A DNA stretch of 64,000 nucleotides, from the NCBI GenBank assembly GCA_023091735.1, contig JALKBU010000141.1, positions 1-64,000 of the forward strand. Reading direction: 5' to 3'. This document shows, piece after piece, positions 48,990 to 58,038 of the stretch. The notes beneath the pieces are model-generated. The model made no database searches. It was not told where the DNA came from and was given only the letters and a program-made list of their open reading frames with translations. Positions within the stretch are counted from its first letter, which is position 1. Each line of letters begins with the position of its first letter. This stretch comes from Trichomonas tenax (taxonomy: Eukaryota; Parabasalia; Trichomonadida; Trichomonadidae). The translations under genes were made by a program, and so were the position numbers.

Positions 48990-51749
48990 TTATACTATTT
49001 CAATACTAGTATTAGCTGTTGCTTCACAAAGCAGCGCTGCGAGAACTTTGGCTGTGAACTTTGATGCAGCGTAATAAACTGGACTTTCTTGTCTATCAAA
49101 GACCAAATCAAAATTAAATATTGTGAGTGGAGAATTCGCAAAACAAACAGCAAATTCACGCTCACATTTCATCGAAACTTCTTCAGATATTCTTTCTTTG
49201 CTTGGGATAATGAAAGGAATCGAGTTAAATATATTGTCACTGAATGCTCCAAACATGAACAATTCTTCTTTCCAAGGAATGATGCGCTCGCTGACATTCG
49301 CCCAATCTATTCTCTGCATCGTATCTTGGAATCTCGGTTTTTCATTGGGAAGGTATACATCAGGGAATTCTCGAACTAAAGTCGCTGACACAGCAAGCGG
49401 CCTTGATTGCAGTTTGCTGAATATTGCTGTATGATAATTTATTATTTCATTATTTGATTGCTCTCTTGGTAGCCACATTACATAAGAACTCGCTTCTGGT
49501 ATTTCAACATCATTTCCTTGAACAAATTTAACGATAACATGCTGAAATCCTGCAAAAAGAAGTTGTGTCTGCAATTGCTTCTTAAAAATTTCATTCTCTG
49601 GACAAAAAACAAATACACAAACACTTAATGGAACAAGAGTCCTCGAATTATTAATTATTGGCGTCCTTGAAGGCTCGAACTTATACCAATCAGCTGGATC
49701 AATGATAATGATTGGAATATCGTCGGGCGGAAATTGGAAAACTATTGATAATCTGTTGGAAAGCGCGAATATGTTAAATGGTAATTGAGATTGTCTAACA
49801 ATATTTGGTAAATTAAGAGCAGCTGCAAATTTGGCGATCTTTGCTTCATTGTTCGAAATGATTTTCGAATCTTCTGTCATGATCTTCTTATTCTTATCAA
49901 CAAGCGCTGCAACTATCGCAAGTTCTTCATCTGTTAGTTTATCGAACATAAGAAATGAAAGAGGAACAACTTGTTCAATAACTACATCAGAAATGTGTTT
50001 CACAGACATCCTTGATAACACTTTAAGTGCAGCTGATATAGTAATCTCAGTGACAGGAAGAATAATTTCGCTCTTTTTAAGACGGATATTGGATTTCTCG
50101 AGGAAGAATAAGAACAAAGCGTGTGCATAATGATCTCTGAATGTTGAATTGTGGATTAAATTGATAGTTTTTCTATCAAAAATATAGTCTGGAATTTTTT
50201 CTCTGAAGATATTTAATGCCGAAATCATTAAGTTAACATTAAGTGCGGCCTTAAGAGAATCAACTTGACTTTGGTATTGATTTCCTAATGAATAATATTG
50301 ATCGATTGCGAAAAGAAGATAAGAAGAATATTTGTTTCCCTCACCAATGACATTAACAAAGTTTGCAAGAATTTGATCATTGATAGATTGCTTATTATTA
50401 ATCATCCAATTGAACAATATATCTGTGGATATAGAATCTTGCAAATCAAATGCCATAGATAATTGCTCATAACTTAACTGAGAAATGCTGTTGATGTATT
50501 CTGAATTAAGAACTAATTCGATAAATTCTGGATGCTTTCTGATTTCACTTGAAGTTATAGTAAAGCAATAACTGTAGATTTCAGAGTTGCTTCGATTAAC
50601 CTCTTTTGCAGCAAACTTAAGAATTTCAAACAACTGAATTGGCTCTAAAATGGATAAATCGATTAATTTGTTCTGACATAACAATCTAAAAATGTTTTCG
50701 CGAACTTCTAAGTCACCATCACTGCACAGACAAAGAGTTGCATATGGTGCAATAGCGCTGTCACACTGATTTATATCTGTCGAATTGATACAAGATAATA
50801 TTTTGTGTGGATCCATGAATTTGATCATTTCTGGCTTACAAATGACAATCTTATCTTCTGCTGGTGGTATTAATTGATTGTATTGTGAGTAGCACCAAAT
50901 AATAAATTTTCGTAAGTCAGTTACATAATTTTGATAAGTTTCAGCCTTTCGTGCGACTGAAACTTTGAGTTCGGTGCATAATCTATAAAACTCAAACTGA
51001 AATGTAACTTGATCTGTTACGTATTTACCGAAAACATTTGCTAACCAGTTCAAAACAAAGTTTGTCATGGTATCTACTTGAAGTACTTTATTCTTTGATT
51101 CTTCATAAATACGTAATATAGGCTGTGAAAATATTAACGAATGTATTATTTCTTTAAGTTCTTCATTTTGACATAATGAGTCGATAAAATCATTTATATC
51201 TGTATTTGCAATCTTGTCCAAAAAGCATTGAACGATTCTTTCGATTATTGGAATTCTCAAATTTTGCAATCTCTGTCCTTTTAGGTAGAATTTCTCGATG
51301 ACTGATAAAACGTATAGCGCAGTTTCGAGTGAAAAGTTGTAAACGTGAATTTCTATATTAAAACGGAGAATTTCATAATTTATTATGGAAGCTAAGCAGT
51401 AGAGTTGAACAAAATGAGCTATTTTCAAGTCAAATTGAACTGTTTTCTCTGTTTTGTAAAATATATCGGAATATTTAACTGGTTGCAATAATTTTTCCAA
51501 AATATCGCATGAATTTTCCCATGGAACATCAATTTCTAGTGTTTGCTCTTTGGTTATTATAGTTTTGTTGACTGATTCTGTAGATATTTGGTCTTTTTTA
51601 GGAATTAAATTATTCAAGATCGAAATCGGAACAGAAAAAGTTCTTTGTAACTTCTGCGCTGGAAAATTTAAGTTGATTTGGACGATACCACAGAATGGAT
51701 TTCGAACATTTTTGTATTCCTCAAGAATTATATGAATTTCTTCATCCAT
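48990..51749 (-). CDS. Large uncharacterised trichomonad protein, 919 aa
   Basis: No recognised catalytic motif. The first 130 residues are beta/alpha and end in a region that recalls BTB proteins (FVQLYCLASIINYEIL at the end), followed by helices like a BACK domain (TALYVLSVIEKFYL, LRIPIIERIVQCFLDKI). The middle, 250-650, is a helical solenoid. The C-terminal 250 residues look alpha/beta (IPIIIIDPADWYKF; VPLSVCVFVFCPEN; SYVMWLPRE). The BTB/BACK suggestion is weak. The start ATG is four bases from a GTGAC box. It is divergent from the RJL GTPase across a 180-base spacer that carries the CATGTAA array. Confidence 0.7.
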   Translation of the reverse strand: MDEEIHIILEEYKNVRNPFCGIVQINLNFPAQKLQRTFSVPISILNNLIPKKDQISTESVNKTIITKEQTLEIDVPWENSCDILEKLLQPVKYSDIFYKTEKTVQFDLKIAHFVQLYCLASIINYEILRFNIEIHVYNFSLETALYVLSVIEKFYLKGQRLQNLRIPIIERIVQCFLDKIANTDINDFIDSLCQNEELKEIIHSLIFSQPILRIYEESKNKVLQVDTMTNFVLNWLANVFGKYVTDQVTFQFEFYRLCTELKVSVARKAETYQNYVTDLRKFIIWCYSQYNQLIPPAEDKIVICKPEMIKFMDPHKILSCINSTDINQCDSAIAPYATLCLCSDGDLEVRENIFRLLCQNKLIDLSILEPIQLFEILKFAAKEVNRSNSEIYSYCFTITSSEIRKHPEFIELVLNSEYINSISQLSYEQLSMAFDLQDSISTDILFNWMINNKQSINDQILANFVNVIGEGNKYSSYLLFAIDQYYSLGNQYQSQVDSLKAALNVNLMISALNIFREKIPDYIFDRKTINLIHNSTFRDHYAHALFLFFLEKSNIRLKKSEIILPVTEITISAALKVLSRMSVKHISDVVIEQVVPLSFLMFDKLTDEELAIVAALVDKNKKIMTEDSKIISNNEAKIAKFAAALNLPNIVRQSQLPFNIFALSNRLSIVFQFPPDDIPIIIIDPADWYKFEPSRTPIINNSRTLVPLSVCVFVFCPENEIFKKQLQTQLLFAGFQHVIVKFVQGNDVEIPEASSYVMWLPREQSNNEIINYHTAIFSKLQSRPLAVSATLVREFPDVYLPNEKPRFQDTMQRIDWANVSERIIPWKEELFMFGAFSDNIFNSIPFIIPSKERISEEVSMKCEREFAVCFANSPLTIFNFDLVFDRQESPVYYAASKFTAKVLAALLCEATANTSIEIV

Positions 51750-51753
51750 TCAT

Positions 51754-51763
51754 GTCACTTTTT
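51754..51763 (-). promoter_or_regulatory. AAAAAGTGAC box before the 919-aa gene
   Basis: Sense-strand AAAAAGTGAC ends four bases before the ATG at 51749. Confidence 0.5.
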
Positions 51764-51773
51764 AGAATTCTGT

Positions 51774-51879
51774 CATGTAAACATTCATTTTGAAATAATT
51801 ATGCCATGTAAACAAAATTATTTTTGTTTTATGTCATGTAAATTTCTGTTTGACATGTAATTTTATTTTTGACATGTAA
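51774..51879. repeat. Phased array of five CATGTAA words in a divergent promoter
   Basis: CATGTAA starts at 51774, 51805, 51835, 51854 and 51873, with spacings of 31, 30, 19 and 19 bases, all in one orientation. The intervening sequence is T-rich and not conserved. It fills the spacer between the 919-aa gene and the RJL GTPase gene. Confidence 0.75.
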
Positions 51880-51929
51880 ATATTATCGTTATGTTAATTT
51901 TCTTTTTTTTTTCTTTTTTTTTTCTTGAA

Positions 51930-52469
51930 ATGAGCAGAAAAGTTGATGTTCAGCTTCCGACACTTGGAAAGATGAAAATTTTGCTCATTGGTGACCAATC
52001 CACAGGCAAAACCTGCTTGCTGAACAAATATTTGCAGCCTGATTCAGGTTTATCAAATCCTCCTCCAACAATTGGCATTGATTACTCATCACAAAGAATT
52101 GATGTTGATGGTGCTCCGACATATATTCATTATTGGGATCTTAGTGGTAACGATTTATACACAGAAGTTAGAAACGAATTTTATCCTGAAGCAAACGGAT
52201 TTATTTTAGTTTTTGATTTAACACATAGGCAATCATTCGACAACCTTCAAAAGTGGATTGATGAAGGCGTAAAATATAACGCAGATTGGTTGACTAGTAT
52301 TTTAATTGGCACAAAATCTGACGGAAATACAGCTGTTACTAATGATGAAGCTGGAAAGTGGGCAACTAAACACGGAATTAAATTCTTCGCTTGCTCAGCT
52401 AAATCTGGCCAAAATATCCAAGACGCCTTCAAGTCATTACTCTCTTTAGTTAAAAAGAAACAAGGATAA
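51930..52469 (+). CDS. RJL-family small GTPase (Rbj/DNAJC27-like, no J domain), 179 aa
   Basis: A Ras-superfamily G domain with P-loop GDQSTGKT (residues 21-28), TIGIDY (47-52), DLSGN (70-74) in place of DxxGQ, TKSD (128-131) in place of NKxD and SAK (156-158). The RJL signature VRNEFYPEANGFILVFD (80-96) is nearly identical to the family's VRNEFY...GVILVYD. As in other RJLs, the catalytic Gln is absent and there is no C-terminal prenylation cysteine, so it is likely a slow or non-hydrolysing GTPase not anchored by lipid. Many RJLs carry a C-terminal DnaJ domain; this one stops at the G domain. An upstream in-frame ATG at 51891 adds only a Phe-rich leader read from a T tract, so I prefer 51930. 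Confidence 0.82.
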   Translation: MSRKVDVQLPTLGKMKILLIGDQSTGKTCLLNKYLQPDSGLSNPPPTIGIDYSSQRIDVDGAPTYIHYWDLSGNDLYTEVRNEFYPEANGFILVFDLTHRQSFDNLQKWIDEGVKYNADWLTSILIGTKSDGNTAVTNDEAGKWATKHGIKFFACSAKSGQNIQDAFKSLLSLVKKKQG

Positions 52470-52694
52470 GTTTTTGTAATTTGTAATGATGCAAATAAAA
52501 TGTTTTCTATATTTTATCAATTTTAGAGTTAAGTTCACAGCCCCAGTTTTGTCATTGCCTTACTTGTATGTAGTTTAAAGACAAAGAAATTCTATTTTGA
52601 TTTAATATATGCTAAAAAAAAATTAAAAGTAATTTACACTTTGATAACTTTATATTTAATTTAGTAGTAACAAAATCACATTTATCTATGTTCT

Positions 52695-53807
52695 TTAAAA
52701 GAATAATTCATTAATGTTATTAATACATTGTTGATAAGTGCTATTATAAACAAGTAAGAATATGGATGTAAATATAAGTAGGATGAAAGCGCCAAATATC
52801 GCCCAGCCATTATCCCAATCACCGCCCTGATCGTAATAATGTGTAACGTTCAAAATGAACTGGTGAACAATCTGTGTATCTGGTCTTTTGAGCAATTTGA
52901 ACACTTTATGATTAGTGCGATCGACGTAAGCGAAAAGTGTTGGATCTTCTGGATCCTGTCTGAACGTAATATTAAAACGACGATCTGAGAATGGATCAAG
53001 CCATCCAAATATGAATTTTCCGCATAACTTTCCTGATATTTCACTGAGAATCGTGGAATAATCTTCTCCTAAATGTTTTGCAGCGAGAACAATGATCATT
53101 GGCATAGTTTGATGATATGTATAGAACTGCTCGTATGTGAATTTGTGCAAAACAGGGTATCGATATTGATAAATGAAATCTAATATCTTTTTTCTATTCA
53201 TTTCACCATTATATACAATTGGACAGTTTGGACTCAAATATACTTTGAATGTTTCGTGTGAATCTTGGTATGTTGCTAATGTTCTGTTTGATGCGCGAAT
53301 AAAAAGTGAAAGATTTGTCAGAAATGGCGAAAATTCTTCGCCTTTGGGCTTTGCGTCAGGCCCCAAGTAAAGAGGAACTGTGACATCACTAAATCCATCA
53401 GACAAATATTCAATATTTTGCAAAGAATCAATATTTTCAATCTTTGGTTCGATAATCGTTTCCGCAAAAGCGATCAATGACAATGGTGTAAAGTTGCCGT
53501 GATAAACTTTATGGTAGAAATTGTTTGTTGATCTCATTGCGATAATTGAAGGATAAAATTCAGAATTTAGATCGTTACATAATTCGAATTGATTTGCACA
53601 TTCGACTGCAAATCCTGTAGCCTGGTCTCTGGTCGAATTCATTAAGTCTTTGAACCTTCCAATAACCCTAGAAGAAACAACTTCGGAATCTAAGTAAACG
53701 AACACGAAAACAGGAACTTGGTCTATAACAGCAATCGCTTCGTCGTATGCTTCGCGTGAGAATTCGCGAAAAATACAAAGGGAGAAAGCGAAAAATAAAG
53801 ATAACAT
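52695..53807 (-). CDS. Thioredoxin-fold type I membrane protein without CxxC, 370 aa
   Basis: A short N-terminal signal peptide (MLSLFFAFSLCIF) is followed by a thioredoxin-like domain. It has strand VFVFVYLDS, a helix where the CxxC should be but is not (SEVVSSRV), then FAVECANQFELCNDL and the cis-Pro loop EFYPSIIAMR. A second thioredoxin-like part probably covers residues 150-310. One hydrophobic helix near the end (WAIFGAFILLIFTSIFLLVY) anchors it, leaving a 15-residue cytosolic tail. It is therefore an ER-type PDI/TMX relative without redox activity, perhaps a chaperone or adaptor. The frame opens at a TTG (53843), but the ATG at 53807 gives a clean signal peptide. Confidence 0.72.
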   Translation of the reverse strand: MLSLFFAFSLCIFREFSREAYDEAIAVIDQVPVFVFVYLDSEVVSSRVIGRFKDLMNSTRDQATGFAVECANQFELCNDLNSEFYPSIIAMRSTNNFYHKVYHGNFTPLSLIAFAETIIEPKIENIDSLQNIEYLSDGFSDVTVPLYLGPDAKPKGEEFSPFLTNLSLFIRASNRTLATYQDSHETFKVYLSPNCPIVYNGEMNRKKILDFIYQYRYPVLHKFTYEQFYTYHQTMPMIIVLAAKHLGEDYSTILSEISGKLCGKFIFGWLDPFSDRRFNITFRQDPEDPTLFAYVDRTNHKVFKLLKRPDTQIVHQFILNVTHYYDQGGDWDNGWAIFGAFILLIFTSIFLLVYNSTYQQCINNINELFF

Positions 53808-53814
53808 ATTATTG

Positions 53815-53823
53815 AAAAGTGAC
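53815..53823 (-). promoter_or_regulatory. GTCACTTTT box before the thioredoxin-fold gene
   Basis: Sense-strand GTCACTTTT ends eight bases before the ATG. In this orientation it also fits the trichomonad initiator TCA(C/T)T(A/T). Confidence 0.5.
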
Positions 53824-54324
53824 AAATCAGATTTCGATTTCAAGTCGTTTTAACACCAAAACCTCATTCATCTTATTATGTAAAATTAAAATATTACTAA
53901 ATTGGACTCAAATGAATAAAATTGAAAAACTTGAAATCTAAAACTTGATTATTTTTGAATAATTTTATGAAAAAATTTTCCAGCATCACAAGGATTTATT
54001 AAATTTATAATTAACGAACAAATTCATAAATCGAATTTCATGGGGTACATAACATCGAATTAGAACCTCACTACATGACCACATTAATTCGAACATAGAG
54101 AATTCATTACTATACTTCCTAGAAGATATTTTGGTACATAGCAAAGAGCTTTATCAATTCATCCTTTCTTGATATTCTAAAATTAATGTGATGTTGCAAT
54201 AAAATGTTTTTTTTTATCCAAGTGAGTCTAATTTAAAGCGAAACTGGAGGTAATAGATCGTAATGGTAATTAATACTTATAACAAAGATATATAGTTTTT
54301 GAAAATATCCCATAAAAAACATAT
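53824..54324. other. Intergenic region
   Basis: 500 bases of AT-rich sequence with a short T run near 54210. No gene is seen. Confidence 0.55.
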
Positions 54325-55755
54325 TTAATTATCAAAATCATCATCAATTGAGAGGAAATCACTTCCAGAATCCTGAACAACTTCAAACTTCGAAGAATCT
54401 TCAATGTCAATGACATCTTCCGAAACAGACTTTTGTACAACATCTGCTTTTGAAGATTCATCGATGAATGAATCTTTTTCGAAAGGCATCGATTTTTGTT
54501 GAGCTTCGACCTTCGAAGACTCATCAATAAAGCTACTTTGTATGCCGCTTGTAGCAAAGGACTTTGAATTATCAGTAAAAACATCTTCATCAGAGCTATT
54601 GAACTGCAATGAACCTTCTTCAACAACAAAATCATTTGATGGATCTTCATCTTGTATTGGTTCAGATTCTTGAATCGTTTCAAGTGGTTTTGTTGCTGCA
54701 GCGACAGCCATTATTGTATTGCGATTGATTGTTCCACCAGTCTGCTTTATTAGTGGGATGTTTTCTTCAGACTTTTCATCATCATTAGCTTCGAAAGAAT
54801 CCCATTTTATCGAGGCTTCTTCTTCTGGCTCTTCGTGTATAGGGACAAGCATAGACTGATGTACTTCTGGCTCTGCCTTCTTCACAGGCTGCGGAGGAGG
54901 CTGCTGCTTTGGTGGCTCCTGTTTAACAGGCCGTGGCTTTGGCTGCTCGATTTTAACTGCTGTTTGTGGCGGTTCTTGTTTTGGTTGCGGTTTTGGTGGT
55001 TCTTGTTTAACAGGTCGTGGTTTTGGAGGCTCATTTTTAGTGATTTGAGCTTTAGAAATTTCTTCCTCAATTTCGATATCTTGAGCCCACTCTTCTGAGC
55101 TATCTTCGACGATTGTCTCGATTTTCTGTGGAATCGTTTTCAAGGCACTCTTCAATGTAAGATTTTGCTCCTTCTTTGGTTCTGGTTGAGTAAATTCCAC
55201 AGGCTGTGAGTAATCCGGCTTAGATTCAACTGGCGCTGGTATTTGTACTGTTGTTTGCGGAAATTGTGCTGCTTTTAGATCTCTCATTGTGGGACGAACG
55301 AAAGGCTTCTTTGAAGCTTCCTTATCATCTTCTTTCTTCCATTCTTTGACGCGATCTTTGAATGATTTGCGCTTTTCTCTGCCAACTTGAATTATTTCGT
55401 CGAATGCGGAATCATGATCGATTGCGTTATTATGTTTGTAGTTAACGAACTTTCCTAACTCGATGTCAATTGTTTCTACCGTAAATTTCATTTCATTATC
55501 GTGTAAAAATTTAGTCACTAATGAATAAGCGCGACTCCAAGCTTCATTTTGACGGATTGTCGGTTTACCCTTGATTTGTAAGAATCTCGGATCATCATCT
55601 TCATATAATTCGTCTGCAATTGCTGTTAATAATTTTGCCTGTGAGTTTTGTTCGGCTCCTTTTTCTTTCAACACTTGTGCCGTCATCTCAAGGAGGTCTT
55701 CACGAGGGATACGAGGGCGGATACGCTTCCCACGTGGAATATTATAGCTACTCAT
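54325..55755 (-). CDS. LisH-like, Pro/Lys-rich low-complexity protein, 476 aa
   Basis: Residues about 68-105 (AWSRAYSLVTKFLHDNEMKF, then TVETIDIEL) resemble a LisH dimerisation motif as found in centrosomal FOP/FOR20 proteins. Residues about 130-170 are charged helix. Residues about 235-300 are a Pro/Lys/Gln repeat (KPRPVKQEPPKPQPKQEPP-type units). The C-terminal 150 residues are acidic and hold three to four copies of a SFIDESSKxEVVQKS-type repeat. The order LisH plus disordered tail suggests a centrosome or basal-body adaptor; this is inference. Divergent from the F5/8C gene, with 68 bases between the two ATGs. Confidence 0.65.
   Translation of the reverse strand: MSSYNIPRGKRIRPRIPREDLLEMTAQVLKEKGAEQNSQAKLLTAIADELYEDDDPRFLQIKGKPTIRQNEAWSRAYSLVTKFLHDNEMKFTVETIDIELGKFVNYKHNNAIDHDSAFDEIIQVGREKRKSFKDRVKEWKKEDDKEASKKPFVRPTMRDLKAAQFPQTTVQIPAPVESKPDYSQPVEFTQPEPKKEQNLTLKSALKTIPQKIETIVEDSSEEWAQDIEIEEEISKAQITKNEPPKPRPVKQEPPKPQPKQEPPQTAVKIEQPKPRPVKQEPPKQQPPPQPVKKAEPEVHQSMLVPIHEEPEEEASIKWDSFEANDDEKSEENIPLIKQTGGTINRNTIMAVAAATKPLETIQESEPIQDEDPSNDFVVEEGSLQFNSSDEDVFTDNSKSFATSGIQSSFIDESSKVEAQQKSMPFEKDSFIDESSKADVVQKSVSEDVIDIEDSSKFEVVQDSGSDFLSIDDDFDN
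54360..54540 (-). repeat. Coding repeat of (S)FIDESSK-type units
   Basis: Three to four imperfect copies of a unit of about 20 codons in the acidic tail of the LisH-like protein (FIDESSKVEAQQKS, FIDESSKADVVQKS, DIEDSSKFEVVQDS). Confidence 0.75.
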
Positions 55756-55777
55756 ATTTTAATAAACGTAATGCATG

Positions 55778-55820
55778 AAAAGTGACATCGTATAAAAGTG
55801 ACTCGTGAAATGTGACAATT
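55778..55820. promoter_or_regulatory. Bidirectional promoter with two AAAAGTGAC boxes
   Basis: The 68-base spacer between two divergent ATGs contains AAAAGTGAC at 55778-55786 and again at 55794-55802, then a GAAATGTGAC at 55807-55816. Read from the minus strand, the first is GTCACTTTT, 22 bases before the LisH-like gene. Read from the plus strand, the last lies seven bases before the F5/8C gene. Confidence 0.55.
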
Positions 55821-55823
55821 AAA

Positions 55824-56483
55824 ATGATTTTTGCTTTTTTGAGTTTCATTTCTTGTTCCGATGATAAAGGAATATTCAAAAAACATTTCCACGAAGGAAT
55901 AATCGCCATAGATGTTAGTGGTTCTTCCAAACAGTGGATAAATGGAAGCAAACAGCTTACAAAACCGATTTATGCGATTGAACCTGTTGATAAGAGTTAT
56001 GATTGGTGCTCAAATTGCGGATCTTCATACAAAGAACATCCTTGGATCACGTTTTCACTTAAATCGCGAATGATGAAAATTAATGGATATTTCGTACGGT
56101 GTGGATGCTGTTATGAGGGATGCTGCTGCGAAGAATTCGGCTACTGCGCCCACTGCTGTCTCTACAGCTGGTCTCTGCAGATTTCTAATGACAACAAAAC
56201 TTGGACTGAAGTTCATAGAGTTGATAAAGACAATGATATGAGAATTTGCAACGAAAAATCTTACAAACTCGACAAGGAATACACAACAAGATATGTTCGG
56301 CTCATCCAGAACGAGGCATGCCCTGGGGATCCACCTTGCATCGCCATCAACAAGATGGAATTATACGGTGAGGTTTTGAACGATAATACTTTACCTTTGA
56401 GCGATGATTTCATCTCATTCCATGATGACGATGAAGATGTGAGTATTATTGGCCATATCTCAAAGAATGCTGCTTTCATCTAA
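55824..56483 (+). CDS. F5/8 type C (discoidin-like) domain protein with Cys cluster, 219 aa
   Basis: The protein is a single discoidin-type beta-sandwich. The diagnostic segments are W-SLQISNDNKTWTEVHRVD (the SxDGxxWxxl motif), TRYVRLIQNEAC and the closing strand IAINKMELYGEV. F5/8C domains usually bind carbohydrate or phospholipid heads. An unusual insertion at residues about 92-113 has nine cysteines in 21 residues (CGCCYEGCCC...CAHCC), which could bind metal or form several disulfides. The N-terminus is hydrophobic and may be a short signal peptide, though cleavage is unclear. The tail is acidic (DDDEDVS). The frame begins at GTG (55812); the ATG at 55824 is used. Confidence 0.75.
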   Translation: MIFAFLSFISCSDDKGIFKKHFHEGIIAIDVSGSSKQWINGSKQLTKPIYAIEPVDKSYDWCSNCGSSYKEHPWITFSLKSRMMKINGYFVRCGCCYEGCCCEEFGYCAHCCLYSWSLQISNDNKTWTEVHRVDKDNDMRICNEKSYKLDKEYTTRYVRLIQNEACPGDPPCIAINKMELYGEVLNDNTLPLSDDFISFHDDDEDVSIIGHISKNAAFI

Positions 56484-57127
56484 TATTACCAATATTTACT
56501 CTTGTAAACATTATGTGTAATCTTATTTTATTGATTAAAGTCACTACTACACTCTTACTTTTGGGATGAAATATCTATGACATATGAGTATGAAATAAAG
56601 GAATTTCGAAATCTGCATTGCTGATGTCTTGGTCATTTAAAAGTCAATTAAAGATATAGTATTACAATGACATAAATATGTTTTGAACAATGCCAAAAGT
56701 TCCAATTTGATAACTTAAAATCCCATATCAAAAAATTAAGTTTGCGGACTCATGAAATATCCATTAGACAGCCCACGAATATCATAGCATTGCCAATCTA
56801 TTTTGCATCATATTTATTTCAGTGTTACATAGAATCAGAGTGTAAATTGTTTTTTCTTTCATATTCTGATATATATTTCCACCATAACACTTAACAACAT
56901 TACATACACAGCTGATGTAGTCATAAGTTAGTTGACAAAGAGAATAAAAAAGCATATTAATCATGATTGAAAAATATTTTAATAGCTTGACCTAAAATGG
57001 TTGAAAATATCAGTTAATTCATCCATGTATTGCTACAATAAGCGAAGAAAGAACGCAGATTTAAAGATTGAACATGGTCTCAAAATATTTGGGGTCCAAC
57101 ACCAACAAATCTAAGGGGTAAAAAATA
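56484..57127. other. Intergenic region
   Basis: 640 bases with only a Cys-containing 60-codon minus-strand frame (56782-56964) lacking support. AT-rich; no repeats of note. Confidence 0.5.
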
Positions 57128-57694
57128 ATGAATTCTGAAATACTGAACAAGTACGCGAATATTGCTATTGAATCCGCTCTAAACATGCAAAGCGAGGAAA
57201 ATACCATACAATTAATAGAGCAATCGTTAAAAGAAAACTCAATAATCATCGATGAATTCGAAACAAACAAACCATCAGTCGATAGCGTGATTTCAGAGAA
57301 TCGTCAGAAAGACAACCTCATCAAAAAGAAGCGCCAAGAATTACTTAAACTTCAAGCAGCTTACATTCGTATTAAAAGTCTTAAAAAGAAAGAAGATTCA
57401 CAAGAAGTCAAATCATGGGAACCAATACCAATAGTTGTTAATCGCGCACAGGATTTGATCATGAAACTCTCTGAGACTGCAATTAATGAAAATTCCATTG
57501 GAGTACCGATTCTTTCTATTTTCAAAGTCAACGATGCTATTAATACGCTATACGATATATCAGTGGCCGAAGGTTTTATTCACGAAACGGATGCGGAGAA
57601 GCAAATTAGATTAGAAGAATACGCTTCAAAGCAGAAGCACATTTTGGATATTCTCAACGAACATGTAAGTGAAAAGGATGATGACTCTTTCTAA
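57128..57694 (+). CDS. Small coiled-coil protein, 188 aa (possible Mediator-like)
   Basis: Almost entirely helical. Residues 1-90 have heptads with a Lys-rich stretch (KKKRQELLKLQAAYIRIKSL). A break follows at SWEPIPIVVNRAQDLIMKLS, and another helix runs to the end. The layout, coiled coil, KxRIKS segment, then a helix carrying 'RAQDLIMKLSETA' before a hydrophobic end, loosely recalls Mediator subunit 4, but I would not name it so without a profile search. No signal or membrane helix. The start is the first ATG; T- and G-rich sequence precedes it. Confidence 0.6.
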   Translation: MNSEILNKYANIAIESALNMQSEENTIQLIEQSLKENSIIIDEFETNKPSVDSVISENRQKDNLIKKKRQELLKLQAAYIRIKSLKKKEDSQEVKSWEPIPIVVNRAQDLIMKLSETAINENSIGVPILSIFKVNDAINTLYDISVAEGFIHETDAEKQIRLEEYASKQKHILDILNEHVSEKDDDSF

Positions 57695-58038
57695 AAGATA
57701 TATGATTAAAAATATTATTTAGATTTTATTAAATTACAATTGACTTCTCATTAACTTTATTCTTTCCAAGCATTCTCTTTTAATATTAAATCAAATATAT
57801 GATTCAAAATTGTATTATTGCTAATAAAGTCTTAACATTACTGTGCATAACATAAAGATTTACAAGCTATTCATAAGCACATGTTGTAAGTCTTGATTTG
57901 AGAAAATACAATTTTTGATTTTCTTATTAATTGAATCCTATGATTTTATTTTAAAAATTGAACATTATATGAAAAAGCCTATTAGAATATTGCGTTTTTA
58001 AATGATTAACGAATATTTTTTTTTCATTGTAATTCGGA
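57695..58038. other. Short AT-rich spacer
   Basis: 343 bases, no gene. A T tract (TATTTTTTTTTTCATTG) lies just before the bromodomain gene, like the T tracts before the RJL and TRAPPC8-like genes. Confidence 0.55.

Noticed and set aside
51891..51929. N-terminal extension of the RJL GTPase from an upstream ATG
   Set aside because: It would encode a Phe-rich leader out of a T tract; the family starts near the second ATG.
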